A stretch of 64,000 bases of DNA from NCBI GenBank assembly GCA_050015055.1, contig JBEKCD010000010.1:1-64000 (forward strand). Reading direction: 5' to 3'. This DNA comes from JBEKCD01 sp050015055. Its GTDB lineage: Archaea; Thermoproteota; Bathyarchaeia; Bathyarchaeales; Bathycorpusculaceae. The notes below the pieces were generated by a model. That model did no database searches and was not told the origin of the DNA. It saw nothing but the letters and a program-made list of their open reading frames with translations. Position 1 is the first letter of the stretch; each line of letters starts with the position of its first letter. Position numbers and translations under genes: made by a program. Shown one piece after another: positions 17,908-26,924 of this stretch.

Positions 17908-19175
17908 AAGCCGCAATCTTGGCCGCGGGCGAGGGCGTCAGGCTTCAACCCATCACGGCAACTAGGCCTAAACCCCTGATTAAGGTGGCTGGAAAACCGA
18001 TACTCGAGCACTGCTTGAACGCACTGAAGAGGACAGGGATAAGCGAAGCGGTGATAGTCGTTCATTACATGGGAGACGCGATTCGCCAATACTTCGGCGA
18101 CGGCAAAGACTTCGGGCTCAAGATTGAATACGCAGAACAGCAAGCAGTCCTGGGAACAGGCAACGCCGTAAGCGTTGTTGAGCCTTACGTCAACGACGAT
18201 TTTCTCCTAGTTAACGGTGACGTGCTGTTTGCCGCAGAGGCTTTGAAGACAGTTGTCGACCTCCATCAATCAGAGAAACCTGCCACAACCATGGCTGTAG
18301 TGCCTGTCGAGAAACCGGAGAACTACGGCATAGTCGAGCTTGAAAACGGCAAACATGTCAAGCGCATAGTGGAAAAGCCCACTCGAGAAGAAGCCCCAAC
18401 AAACCTGGCCAACGCGGGCATATACGTTTTCTCAACAGAAATATTCGCCAAGATAAAACAAACCTCCGCCACGTCCAGAGGAGAATGGGAAATTCCAGAC
18501 GCGCTCACGCTTCTCATCAATGAAAAAAAACCGGTGCTAGCCGTCAAGATAGCCGCTGAAGACTGGATTGACATCGGAAGACCCTGGGACCTGCTTGAAG
18601 CAAACCGATGGGCGCTGACAAGAATGAAGCACAAACCCTTCGGACTCATCGAGGACGGAGCACACCTAGTAGGCCCTGTGACGGTTGCCGAAACCGCGCG
18701 CGTCCGTTCAGGAGCATACGTGGAGGGGCCGGCTTTCATAGATGAGGAAGCCGACATAGGGCCCAACTGTTACATCCGCCCATGCACGAGCATCGGCAGA
18801 AAAGTGAGAGTCGGCAACGCATGCGAAATCAAGAACAGCATAATAATGGACAGCACGCACATAGGCCACCTTTCTTACGTTGGCGACAGCATAGTAGGCG
18901 AGAGAGGCAACTTGGGCGCGGGCACGATAACGGCCAACTATCGACTTGACGCTGGAACAATCAAGATGATGGTGAAGGACAAACACGTTGACAGTGGAAG
19001 AAAAAAGCTCGGAGCAGTTCTAGGGGACGACGTGAAAACAGGGATAAACGCGCTTCTGATGCCAGGCGTCAAGGTGGGAAACGACAGTTGGATAGGTCCC
19101 AACCTCTTGGTTCGGAGAGATTTGCCGCCAAAGAGCAAGTTGTTTTTGAAACAGGAAGTCGAAAAGAAGAACTGA
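17904..19175 (+). CDS. glmU: Bifunctional GlmU-like sugar-1-phosphate nucleotidyltransferase/acetyltransferase
   Basis: 423 residues. Residues 1-~230 are a nucleotidyltransferase with the signature LAAGEGVRLQPITATRPKPL and NGDVLF (metal-binding Asp). Residues ~250-423 are a left-handed beta-helix with hexapeptide repeats and the GNLGAGTITANYRLD motif characteristic of GlmU-type acetyltransferases. Archaeal members make UDP-GlcNAc from GlcN-1-P, using acetyl-CoA and UTP. Fused architecture, four-base overlap with GlmM and matching length support this; a glucose-1-P thymidylyltransferase activity cannot be excluded from sequence. The product would feed N-glycosylation of the sequon-rich surface proteins in the adjacent island. 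Confidence 0.88.
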   Translation: MKAAILAAGEGVRLQPITATRPKPLIKVAGKPILEHCLNALKRTGISEAVIVVHYMGDAIRQYFGDGKDFGLKIEYAEQQAVLGTGNAVSVVEPYVNDDFLLVNGDVLFAAEALKTVVDLHQSEKPATTMAVVPVEKPENYGIVELENGKHVKRIVEKPTREEAPTNLANAGIYVFSTEIFAKIKQTSATSRGEWEIPDALTLLINEKKPVLAVKIAAEDWIDIGRPWDLLEANRWALTRMKHKPFGLIEDGAHLVGPVTVAETARVRSGAYVEGPAFIDEEADIGPNCYIRPCTSIGRKVRVGNACEIKNSIIMDSTHIGHLSYVGDSIVGERGNLGAGTITANYRLDAGTIKMMVKDKHVDSGRKKLGAVLGDDVKTGINALLMPGVKVGNDSWIGPNLLVRRDLPPKSKLFLKQEVEKKN

Positions 19176-19241
19176 AGCTATTGTATTGCTGGTTCTCCGA
19201 AAAAGATAAAAGCTGTAGTACACTGATTTTGGTTCGAGACC

Positions 19242-19733
19242 ATGAAAGAAGAGAAACTCGTCAAACTTTTGAAAGAACTAATTCGAAACTCCAGGAGAAG
19301 CGACAGGGAACTGGCAAAGACCCTGAAGGTGTCGCAGCCCACAGTTACGAGGAACAGAAAGCTCGCAGAAAGCTACGTGAGAAGCTACACAGTTGTGCCT
19401 GATTTTCAGAAGATCGGATATGAAATCTTTGCGATCACGTTCGCGAAGGCAAAGACCTACGATAAGAAAGAGGTAGAAACGAAGCTAGAGGTGCAAAAGA
19501 AATGGGTTATGCAGCATCCTAACGTCTTCTTTGCATCCGACGGAGAAGGCCTCGGGAAAGACGCAGTGATACTCTCGCTTCACAAGGACTACTCGAAATA
19601 CGCAGATTTCATGCGGGAGTACACCATCAATTTTGCAGAGTTCATCAGCGACGTCCAATCATTCATCGTGAGCTTGAAGACAGGGATGATCATCAAACCG
19701 TTTGACCTGAAGTATCTGGCAGAAGACCTGTAA
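19242..19733 (+). CDS. Lrp/AsnC-type transcriptional regulator
   Basis: 163 residues. The N-terminal ~55 residues form an AsnC-like helix-turn-helix (LIRNSRRSDRELAKTLKVSQ then PTVTRNRKL). The remainder resembles an altered RAM/effector region (VMQHPNVFFASDGEGLGKD), without a clear amino-acid binding motif. It is shorter in its linker than classic Lrp and may respond to an unknown ligand. It sits 66 bases after the GlmU-like gene in the same direction and could be co-transcribed. Target genes are unknown. Confidence 0.75.
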   Translation: MKEEKLVKLLKELIRNSRRSDRELAKTLKVSQPTVTRNRKLAESYVRSYTVVPDFQKIGYEIFAITFAKAKTYDKKEVETKLEVQKKWVMQHPNVFFASDGEGLGKDAVILSLHKDYSKYADFMREYTINFAEFISDVQSFIVSLKTGMIIKPFDLKYLAEDL

Positions 19734-19936
19734 GCGTCCTAGCCAAAAACGGTTTCCCCCCTCCATTTTTCGAGAATGCCCAGTCTTCGACGCGTAGAAT
19801 GTTAACTCGACTAGTGCCCTGCGTGGCCGTGATAGAAACTGGAAGCACGCACTGTTAAGCCAGAATTGTTCAATTCAGCCGTGAAAAACCAGGAAAAATA
19901 GGTGAGATGACCAAAGCGAAAATCCGGGAATTATCA

Positions 19937-19946
19937 TTTTTAAATA
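19937..19946 (+). promoter_or_regulatory. TATA box of the LSm gene
   Basis: TTTTTAAATA lies 42-51 bases before the TTG start of the LSm gene, the right distance for a transcript starting near 19970 that keeps the GGGGGT site at 19975-19980. The rest of the 254-base gap from 19734 shows no gene. Confidence 0.5.
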
Positions 19947-19987
19947 GTTGTTTTGCAATCTCGTTAGGTAGAATGGGGGTTAAATGA

Positions 19988-20416
19988 TTGTCTGTGGCGC
20001 AAAGAAAGTTCTTCACTGAGGTTTCAGCGTTGGCGGATAGACACGTGATTGTGGGAACGACTACTGGAAAGACGTTTACTGGAACGTTGCTCGGCATTAA
20101 CCCTGACAATTTAAGCCTTTGCCTCTCGGAAGCGAAGGATGAGGAAGGGAAGGCGTTGCACAGGGTTTTTCTGAACGGAAATGTTGTCGCCCAAATTTTG
20201 AGCGTTGAAAAACCCTTTGATTTGAAGGCCTTGGCTGATCGTCTTGAAAAAGTGTTTCCGACAATGATCAAGCTTTACGAAGACAAAGGGTTCATTTGGG
20301 TCATGGATAAGGTTAAAGTGACGGAAAAGGGCGTGGTTGAAGGCTCAGGCCCAGCTGCCGAACGCGTGGAAAAGGTTTATGCGTCTTTCATCACTGAATC
20401 CAAGGGAAAAACTTAG
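19988..20416 (+). CDS. LSm (Sm-like) RNA-binding protein with C-terminal extension
   Basis: 142 residues. The N-terminal half has the Sm fold pattern: Sm1 with HVIVGTTTGKTFTGTLLGINPDNLSLCL and Sm2-like FLNGNVVAQILSVE. Sm-like archaeal proteins form hexa- or heptameric rings that bind U-rich RNA. The ~65 residues after the fold (KPFDLKALADRLEKVFP...) are an extra alpha/beta domain like that of SmAP3-type proteins. The TTG start follows GGGGGT; a GTG two codons later is an alternative. Its stop codon overlaps the stop of the convergent PAC2 gene by four bases. Confidence 0.8.
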   Translation: MSVAQRKFFTEVSALADRHVIVGTTTGKTFTGTLLGINPDNLSLCLSEAKDEEGKALHRVFLNGNVVAQILSVEKPFDLKALADRLEKVFPTMIKLYEDKGFIWVMDKVKVTEKGVVEGSGPAAERVEKVYASFITESKGKT

Positions 20417-21165
20417 ATAAACCAGCGGAACTGCTGTTCCTCTTTCTTCTTTTCAGTCCCGACAGTTCTTATCAAACCGAATGATTCCAAGATTCTTTTG
20501 GTCTCTTCTGTGGCTGCGTCTAGTTTGGACAGGTCGACGTTCATGTTCAGGAATTTGTTCAGTGCTGTCAACACGTAACGCGTGGCGTTTGCATCTGGAT
20601 ACATGCCCAAGGTGTCTACCAAGAGTGAGAAGCTCTTGAAACCTCTGAGCTTAGCCAGTCCGACTGTGAGCCCTGCGATTCCGAATATTTGTCCAACCAT
20701 TATCTTTGTTCCGAGGTTGAGGGCATCGTTCAATGTTTCATGGTCTGAAGCTGCTGTGTAAATCTGAGGTGTACCCTTAATTTCTTCCTGTCTGAACCCG
20801 CCCAAGGTTACGACGCAGTGGCAGTCTAGCTCTTGAGCAACGTCCAAGATTCTGCCGCAGAGCTCGTACTGTCCTGAAGTGGTCAAGGCCTGCGTGTTGC
20901 CGTACCAGATTATCAAGTCGCGCCCCCCATTCTGGCTCTTGTAATAGTACAGTTCGTTCATCGGACACTGTGCCCCACCGTTCTGCGTTGTGACCGCCAA
21001 GTCTTGGAAGGCCGAGGAGTGAACCTCGCCGAAACGTTCTGCCTTCAACTCGCGAATCAAATGTAAGGCCGCGATGTTGGCTACAAAGCCTATTCCAGGC
21101 AGGCCTTCGATTAGAACAGGATCATGAAGCTTAGGTTTCTCGAAGATTTCAATTGCACAGACCAT
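20413..21165 (-). CDS. PAC2-family protein (proteasome assembly chaperone-like)
   Basis: 250 residues. The fold is recognised from DPVLIEGLPGIGFVANIAALH at the N-terminus, VVTLGGFRQEE in the centre and the GLLVDTLGMYPD-like segment (SLLVDTLGMYPDANATRYVL) typical of archaeal PAC2 (COG1938/COG2047) proteins; family members assemble 20S proteasomes in eukaryotes and are of uncertain function in archaea. The ATG at 21165 with AGAAGGGA upstream is chosen over an upstream ATG at 21276 that would add 37 unlike residues. Convergent with the LSm gene and sharing four bases at the stop codons. Confidence 0.85.
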   Translation of the reverse strand: MVCAIEIFEKPKLHDPVLIEGLPGIGFVANIAALHLIRELKAERFGEVHSSAFQDLAVTTQNGGAQCPMNELYYYKSQNGGRDLIIWYGNTQALTTSGQYELCGRILDVAQELDCHCVVTLGGFRQEEIKGTPQIYTAASDHETLNDALNLGTKIMVGQIFGIAGLTVGLAKLRGFKSFSLLVDTLGMYPDANATRYVLTALNKFLNMNVDLSKLDAATEETKRILESFGLIRTVGTEKKKEEQQFRWFI

Positions 21166-21244
21166 TAGTTTCCCTTCTAATAGGGCAGGCACGTAGTAGA
21201 AGGAAAAATGGTGATATAAGTGTGTTTGGCTGAAAAACGTGAGG

Positions 21245-23290
21245 CTAGGAGAGTTCGACAAGCTTGGCTTTCTCAAGGTCCCGCAGAAACTTCAACACGT
21301 GTTCAGGGTTGGTTTCGCTGTACTCCGCCGAAACAGCCTTCACAATCTCGTAGATGCTTCGTTTTCCATTCATGAAATTCAGTATTTCAGCCGACTTCTT
21401 GTCAAAATCCCCGTCTGTCTCGCGCACTTCTTCGTACCACTCAAGCTCTTTCTCGCTCAGCGTTTTCTTCAGAACACTGGAATCAAGCGTGCCCTTGAAC
21501 AGCCGCTTTGGAACAATTCTGAGTTCCTTGTCTGGCTCTGGGTGTTCAGGCTGGCTAGGAAGAGTCAATGATGAGGTTTTAGCTATGAAACTCAGTGTCT
21601 CCTGAAGTCTTGCGACTTCTTGGGTAGCTAGATCTGCAATGTTTCTGCAGTGTTCGCTCAAGGATGCGTTCAGTTCAGGGCTTTCTCCGAGTCTTCTCAC
21701 TGATTTGACGGCTTCTTGTTCACGCCATGTGAAATGTTCTATCTTGTTCTTGTAGTAAGAAGCTGTTCTCCTCAGCTCTCTAGCTAGTTCCTCAGGCTTG
21801 TGTTTCAGCTTCGGGTCTTGCCTCTTCTTGAACAGTTCTTCAACGGCTTCTCGCTTGGCTTCTTCGATTCTGATTATCCCTTTGGAGGCGGTATTGCTCG
21901 CAAGCTGAAATGCTGTTTCGAATGTGGCGTTTGCAAGAGTTAGCGTGGCATTTGCAACCATCCATCCGACTCTTCTGAGGCTGTCCTCACTCACTTTGTC
22001 AATGGTGTCCATGCTTGTGTGATAGAACAAGTCTGGCCATTGAATCAACATGACGCATGGAACACCTATCGTTGAGTCGGTGAATTCTGCGTGGTCGCTG
22101 CCGCCGCTGAAAGCCCCCGTCGCGTACCGGAACGTGGATGATGACCCGAACGGAGATGGTGCATCAAATTCTTTGATAGATTCTTCCATAAAACGGAAGA
22201 CGAGATCGTTCAGATAAGATGGCAGCGAGTCAGGAGTGCGGTCAAGGTTGAGCGTGGACTTGCACAGTTCCTGGTTTTGACCCACCATGTCCAAGTTTAT
22301 GCCCGCGACCAGTCTTGTGGGCAAGTTCTCATGGCTGTAAAGGTAGCTTATCGAACCGCGCGTTTCGGGCACCCATATGAAGCGCATTGTCCGAGCTGGC
22401 CGCTCGATTTTTCCTGATTCAATCAAGACGTTGATGGTTCTGGCAATCTCCAAGAGCAGACCGCTGCCAGAAGCATTATCGTTGGCGCTGGGCTTGGGGT
22501 GGCAGAGATGAGCGACTAGAAACACTTCTTCGTCCGGCTTCGACCGGCCTTGTATCGTGGTTGTAACCAACTCCAAGCTGCCAGGAAACAGACGGGCATC
22601 CACCTTCGCCTTGAGTTTCACTTGTTTTCCTCGTTTAAGCAAAGCCCGCAACTGATTTCCTTGCCGTTTGCTCAGAGAGAAGCCAAACGTGACCCTGTCC
22701 AGTACTTCTGCTGTGGGCCATATGGACTGGTACGCGTGAGCGTCAGGAATGTCCAGGCTTTCTCGGACGCTGGGTATTTCGAGAGTCACCGAGTCGGTGA
22801 TTACGCCGGTAGCTCCATACTTGTAAACGGCCTGTTCGTGAACAGATTTAGCCCTGCCCGTGGCTAGGACAAATTTACCTTTCACGTCTTTTCCCCCATA
22901 ATCGGCTGGTTTGGTTCCAGCGCCTACATCAACAAGCTCGGCCGTCACGCCCTCTGGAGGCGTTGCGTTACTGTAAGTGTGTAGGCTCTGAGGCGTGTCT
23001 TTGTAGGAGGCCAGGAGCCTTTCCTCAGGTTCTAGGATTCGAAGCTCGGCACTCTTCACCGTCCAGCCCATTGGGGAGGTGTGGGTCCAGTATTTCTTGG
23101 CTCCATCAGCCGGAAACTGTTCTATCGCGGCGTCCTTCAGCCCTATTTTCAGAAGCTCGTTCTTCACGTATTCTGCGGCTTCGTGAAACATCGTTGAGGC
23201 TTGAACCCTGTGAAAACGGGAGATTTGTGCTACGTATGATTTGGCGACGCTTCCAGAAATCTCTTCTTTGATAATCTCGTTTAAACTCAT
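21245..23290 (-). CDS. M28-family zinc aminopeptidase-like protein with PA domain and PqqD-like tail
   Basis: 681 residues. The zinc site is visible: AHLCHPKPSANDNASG (His and bridging Asp), VPETRGS (Glu pair region), INLDMVG, GGSDHAEF (Asp) and a final YHTSMDT (His). Between residues ~110 and 210 a PA-like insertion (KGKFVLATGRAKSVHEQAVY) occurs before the catalytic domain, as in DUF4910-type peptidases. The C-terminal ~65 residues (EILNFMNGKRSIYEIVKAVS) resemble a PqqD/winged-helix unit, an unusual addition. No signal peptide is seen, so it is cytosolic. The ATG at 23290 is chosen; an in-frame ATG at 23305 adds five residues. It is divergent from tgtA. Confidence 0.82.
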   Translation of the reverse strand: MSLNEIIKEEISGSVAKSYVAQISRFHRVQASTMFHEAAEYVKNELLKIGLKDAAIEQFPADGAKKYWTHTSPMGWTVKSAELRILEPEERLLASYKDTPQSLHTYSNATPPEGVTAELVDVGAGTKPADYGGKDVKGKFVLATGRAKSVHEQAVYKYGATGVITDSVTLEIPSVRESLDIPDAHAYQSIWPTAEVLDRVTFGFSLSKRQGNQLRALLKRGKQVKLKAKVDARLFPGSLELVTTTIQGRSKPDEEVFLVAHLCHPKPSANDNASGSGLLLEIARTINVLIESGKIERPARTMRFIWVPETRGSISYLYSHENLPTRLVAGINLDMVGQNQELCKSTLNLDRTPDSLPSYLNDLVFRFMEESIKEFDAPSPFGSSSTFRYATGAFSGGSDHAEFTDSTIGVPCVMLIQWPDLFYHTSMDTIDKVSEDSLRRVGWMVANATLTLANATFETAFQLASNTASKGIIRIEEAKREAVEELFKKRQDPKLKHKPEELARELRRTASYYKNKIEHFTWREQEAVKSVRRLGESPELNASLSEHCRNIADLATQEVARLQETLSFIAKTSSLTLPSQPEHPEPDKELRIVPKRLFKGTLDSSVLKKTLSEKELEWYEEVRETDGDFDKKSAEILNFMNGKRSIYEIVKAVSAEYSETNPEHVLKFLRDLEKAKLVELS

Positions 23291-23336
23291 GTCCGAACCC
23301 CGCATTCTTATCTGGTTGTCATTATCTAGTGAATGT

Positions 23337-23344
23337 TTTTTATA
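23337..23344 (+). promoter_or_regulatory. TATA box of tgtA
   Basis: TTTTATAT lies 35-42 bases upstream of the tgtA ATG at 23379 inside the 88-base divergent region, so transcription would begin close to the start codon with a very short leader. Confidence 0.45.
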
Positions 23345-23378
23345 TGTGTGCTTGTTTTTCTCTTGTCTGAGTTCGACG

Positions 23379-24980
23379 ATGTCTTTTGAGATAAAAGAAA
23401 AAGATCTGCTGGCAAGAATTGGAAGACTTCAAACCAAGAGTGGAACAGTGGAGACGCCCCTGCTTTTCCCAGTCATAAACCCCATCGTGCAGCTCATTTC
23501 TCCGAGGAGGATTAGGGAAGAGTTTGGTTTTGAGGCGTTAATAACCAACGCGTACATTTTGAAGAAGCATTCGCAGAAACAGCCTGTCAAGAATGGTTTG
23601 CACAGCTTTCTGGATTTCGATGGTCCCGTAATGACTGACTCCGGCGCCTACCAGATTCTTGTATATGGCGGCATAGAGGTGACTCCGAAAGAGATAGTGG
23701 AATACCAGGAACAGATAGGTTCTGACATTGCCACGATACTTGACATTCCAACAGGCTGGAAAGTTACAGAAGACTGTGCGCGACAGACAGTTGACGAAAC
23801 TCTTAAACGAGCCAAGGAATTCCTCACGTTTAAGACAAGAGAAGACATCCTCTGGGTGGGGCCGGTGCAAGGCGGAAAATACCTGGACCTCGTGGCCAAG
23901 TCCGCTAAAGAAATGGGGAAACTTCCCTTCCAAATACACGCCTTAGGAAGCCCGACTGAAGTTATGGAGCGCTATCGTTTCGACGTCCTGGTTGACATGA
24001 TAATGACCGCGAAAACGCATCTGCCCATCGAGAAACCGCTTCACCTCTTCGGCGCTGGACATCCTTTCATGTTCGCTTTGGCCATAGCCCTGGGATGCGA
24101 CTTTTTCGATTCCGCAGCCTATTCGTTGTACGCCAAGGAAGGCCGCTACATGACTGAAACAGGCACTTGCAGACTGAATGAACTAGATTACTTCCCGTGC
24201 GCTTGCCCAAAATGCTCGAGGGCATCTCCGAAACAGGTTATGGAACTGTCTCCGAAAGAGGTGCAGATGTTCCTCGCCGAACACAACCTTCACGCTTGTG
24301 CTGCTGAGTTGAAACGCATTAAACAAGCAATAAGAGACGGCAGATTGTGGGAACACTTGGAAATGCGGGCACACGGACATCCAGCTTTGTTTCAAGCAGT
24401 GAAAAACCTGAAGAAGTACGAGGATTACGTTGAGAAACACGACCCAGCCACAAAAAGCAGCGGACTGTTCTTCTTCAGCTCCGTCGGGCTTGCACGACCG
24501 GAAATCGTCCGACATAGGAAGAAGCTGATTGAAAGGTACACGCCGCCCGCCGAAGCGAAGATTCTCCTGTTGTTGCCTCAAACACGCAGAAAACCGTTTC
24601 ACAAGTCAAAGCTCTTCGCGGATCTCATGGGGCAACCCCGTGCACTGGAGAATCTACACAGACTTCACGCGTGCTTCTACAGTGCCCCATTCGGTGTCGT
24701 TCCAACCGAACTTGACGAGGTTTATCCGCTCTCACAGCATGAAACAGTTATCACACCTGACAAGGAAACATCAGAATACGTAGCAACTCAGCTAGCTGAT
24801 TACATCAGCCGCACGCGCTATGAAACAGTTGTACTGTTCGACGACGCTACTAACTGGAGAAAAACTGTTCTTAATGCGTGCAGAAAAACCTGCGCAAAGA
24901 AGAAAATCAAATTCAAATGCGTTGACGCCAGAAAAAAGCAAGGGAAGAACTTGATAGCTGATTTGAAGGATTTTCTGTGA
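23379..24980 (+). CDS. tgtA: Archaeosine tRNA-guanine transglycosylase
   Basis: TgtA exchanges G15 in the tRNA D-loop for preQ0, the first step to archaeosine. Of 534 residues, the first ~340 form the TIM-barrel with the catalytic stretch MTDSGAYQILVYGG (Asp87), GPVQGGKYLDL and HLFGAGHPF, followed by the zinc site FPCACPKCSRAS...H. The C-terminal part matches C1/C2 domains, ending NLIADLKDFL, and I see no PUA domain, which full-length archaeal enzymes (about 580 residues) carry; it may be a separate protein here. The ATG at 23379 was chosen because upstream in-frame residues overlap the divergent gene. A four-base overlap couples it to the PHP gene. Confidence 0.92.
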   Translation: MSFEIKEKDLLARIGRLQTKSGTVETPLLFPVINPIVQLISPRRIREEFGFEALITNAYILKKHSQKQPVKNGLHSFLDFDGPVMTDSGAYQILVYGGIEVTPKEIVEYQEQIGSDIATILDIPTGWKVTEDCARQTVDETLKRAKEFLTFKTREDILWVGPVQGGKYLDLVAKSAKEMGKLPFQIHALGSPTEVMERYRFDVLVDMIMTAKTHLPIEKPLHLFGAGHPFMFALAIALGCDFFDSAAYSLYAKEGRYMTETGTCRLNELDYFPCACPKCSRASPKQVMELSPKEVQMFLAEHNLHACAAELKRIKQAIRDGRLWEHLEMRAHGHPALFQAVKNLKKYEDYVEKHDPATKSSGLFFFSSVGLARPEIVRHRKKLIERYTPPAEAKILLLLPQTRRKPFHKSKLFADLMGQPRALENLHRLHACFYSAPFGVVPTELDEVYPLSQHETVITPDKETSEYVATQLADYISRTRYETVVLFDDATNWRKTVLNACRKTCAKKKIKFKCVDARKKQGKNLIADLKDFL

Positions 24981-25603
24981 GGAGACAACAGGAGATCTTG
25001 ATCCAGGCTGATTTGCACGTTCATACGAAATATTCAGCTGACTCTTCAATAAGTCCGAAGACGCTAGCAGATCAACTTCATTCACATCCGTCAATCAAAG
25101 CTGTTGCCATAACCGACCATGACACGATTGAAGGCTATTTCAAGGTGCTGGAACTGGCGGCTTCGTATACGGATGTTTTAGTAATCCCGGGTGTGGAGAT
25201 AACGACGCCTGAAGGAGATCTGCTCGTCTTGGGAATGACCGAACTGCCGCCTAAGCCTTGGAGCGTTGAAGGCGTGATCGATTTTTCAAGGAAGAGAGAC
25301 GGCGTAGTCGTCGTTGCCCACCCGTACAGAGAGCACGGTTTGGGAAGTTTGGCAAAGAACTACAGTGTTGACGCGGTTGAAGTCCTGAACGGCGGCACAC
25401 AATCTAGCCTCAACAAGCTTGCAGGGGAACTGGCTAGGGAAATGGGCTTGCCTGGCGTCGCTGGCAGTGATTCCCATAACATCGAAGATTTGTGGAGTGT
25501 TTACACAGAGATCGAGGCCTCGCTGAACGTTGACGAGATTTTAACCGCGATAAGGAAAGGCTTCGTAAGAGCTTCTTCAACGCGCAAGTCAATACATTTT
25601 TAA
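24977..25603 (+). CDS. PHP-domain metal-dependent phosphoesterase
   Basis: 208 residues. PHP signatures are clear: ADLHVHTKYSADSS at the N-terminus (His-x-His), AITDHDTIEGY, PGVEITTPEGD, VVAHPYREHG and AGSDSHNIEDLW near the end, which together supply the metal ligands. These small archaeal proteins (COG0613/COG1387-like) hydrolyse phosphate esters or nucleotides; the substrate is unknown. The GTG start overlaps the tgtA stop by four bases; a TTG at 24998 with GGAG before it is an alternative. The gene context (tgtA, then aCPSF2) hints at RNA metabolism, but that is inference. Confidence 0.85.
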   Translation: MRRQQEILIQADLHVHTKYSADSSISPKTLADQLHSHPSIKAVAITDHDTIEGYFKVLELAASYTDVLVIPGVEITTPEGDLLVLGMTELPPKPWSVEGVIDFSRKRDGVVVVAHPYREHGLGSLAKNYSVDAVEVLNGGTQSSLNKLAGELAREMGLPGVAGSDSHNIEDLWSVYTEIEASLNVDEILTAIRKGFVRASSTRKSIHF

Positions 25604-25645
25604 AAGAGCGCAAAGCATGAATAATGAACTAGCGGATGAAAAGAA

Positions 25646-26911
25646 ATGGGACAGTTACAGGTAGGTTTTTTGGGCGGGACCCGGGAAGTCGGCAGAATTG
25701 CAATTTCGGTGAAGACGGAAAAAACGCAGATTCTGATGGACTATGGTGCCATGTTGGATCATGAGCCAGGGTTCCCTATGCACGTGCCTCCTAAGGACGT
25801 TGATGCCATAGTTTTGTCACACAGTCACCTGGATCACTCAGGGGCCATCCCGATATTTTATGTGCAGGGTAAAAAACCCTTGTACACGAACAGGGTGAGT
25901 GCGGAGCTGAACCAGTTGTTGATTTCAGACTTCATTCACCTGTCCAGCTATTACCTGCCTTTTGAGTATCTTGAGCTCAAATCGATGACGCAGAACAGTA
26001 GACACGTGGATTTCAACGTTGAACAGAGAGTCGGAGACATAACATTCCAGTTCAAAAACGCTGGACACATCCCTGGAAGCGTGCAAACGCTCGTTGAAGC
26101 TGAGGGGAAAAGGCTGCTGTACACTGGAGACTTCAACATCGTAGACACAAGGCTTCTCGAAGGAGCAAAAATGGACTACCAAGACTTGGACGCTGTGATA
26201 ATTGAAAGCACGTATGCCAATGAAGAGCACACCGAACGCCAAGAACTTGAAAAACGGTTCGTTGACACATGCAGTGACGTTGTGGAGAAAGGGGGCACGG
26301 TTCTTGTTCCAGCTTTCGGAGTTGGAAGATCACAGGAACTCGCGTACGTACTGGCCGCTCATCATTTTGAGTATCCAGTCACGCTTGATGGGATGGCACG
26401 CGAAGTGAGCAGAGTGATGATGAACTACCCCCAGTTTTTGAGAGACGGAAGAGCCTTCGCTGACGCTATACACTCTACAAACTGGGTTGAAGGATGGAGG
26501 GATCGGAGGAGAGCCGCAAGGATGCCGGGCGTGATAATCTCGCCAGCAGGCATGCTTAAGGGTGGCCCAGCCATGTTCTACATTTCGAAAATCGCAAAGA
26601 AATCAGATAACGCCATATTCTTGGTAAGCTATCAGATTCCAGGCACTCCTGGAAAAGAGTTGATGGAAAAAGGATTATGCGTCATCGATGGAAAAATGCG
26701 GAAAGTCAAGGCTCAGGTGCAGCACTTCGATTTCTCGTCACATTGCGGAGCAGGCGAGCTCAGAGAAGCGCTCAAAAGACTTGGCGGAAAACCCAAGGTC
26801 TACGTGGTTCATGGGGCAGAAGGAAACTGCGAACTGCTAGCAAAATGGGCTAAGAATGAACTTGGTCTAGAAGCTGTGGCGCCCAGAACAGGTGACATCG
26901 TCAAGATCTAG
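25646..26911 (+). CDS. aCPSF2-type beta-CASP metallo-beta-lactamase ribonuclease
   Basis: 421 residues with the metallo-beta-lactamase zinc motif HSHLDHSG (His59-His64), a second motif GHIPGSVQTL, GDFN, the beta-CASP region with VVHGAEGNC and HFDFSSHCGAGEL (conserved His motifs B and C). The length and lack of N-terminal KH domains match archaeal CPSF2, not CPSF1. Such enzymes act as endo- or 5'-exoribonucleases in mRNA 3'-end formation and decay. ATG with GATGAAAAGAA upstream. It is followed after 13 bases by the archaemetzincin gene, so it is co-transcribed with it. Confidence 0.88.
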   Translation: MGQLQVGFLGGTREVGRIAISVKTEKTQILMDYGAMLDHEPGFPMHVPPKDVDAIVLSHSHLDHSGAIPIFYVQGKKPLYTNRVSAELNQLLISDFIHLSSYYLPFEYLELKSMTQNSRHVDFNVEQRVGDITFQFKNAGHIPGSVQTLVEAEGKRLLYTGDFNIVDTRLLEGAKMDYQDLDAVIIESTYANEEHTERQELEKRFVDTCSDVVEKGGTVLVPAFGVGRSQELAYVLAAHHFEYPVTLDGMAREVSRVMMNYPQFLRDGRAFADAIHSTNWVEGWRDRRRAARMPGVIISPAGMLKGGPAMFYISKIAKKSDNAIFLVSYQIPGTPGKELMEKGLCVIDGKMRKVKAQVQHFDFSSHCGAGELREALKRLGGKPKVYVVHGAEGNCELLAKWAKNELGLEAVAPRTGDIVKI

Positions 26912-26924
26912 AGAGAAAGAAACG

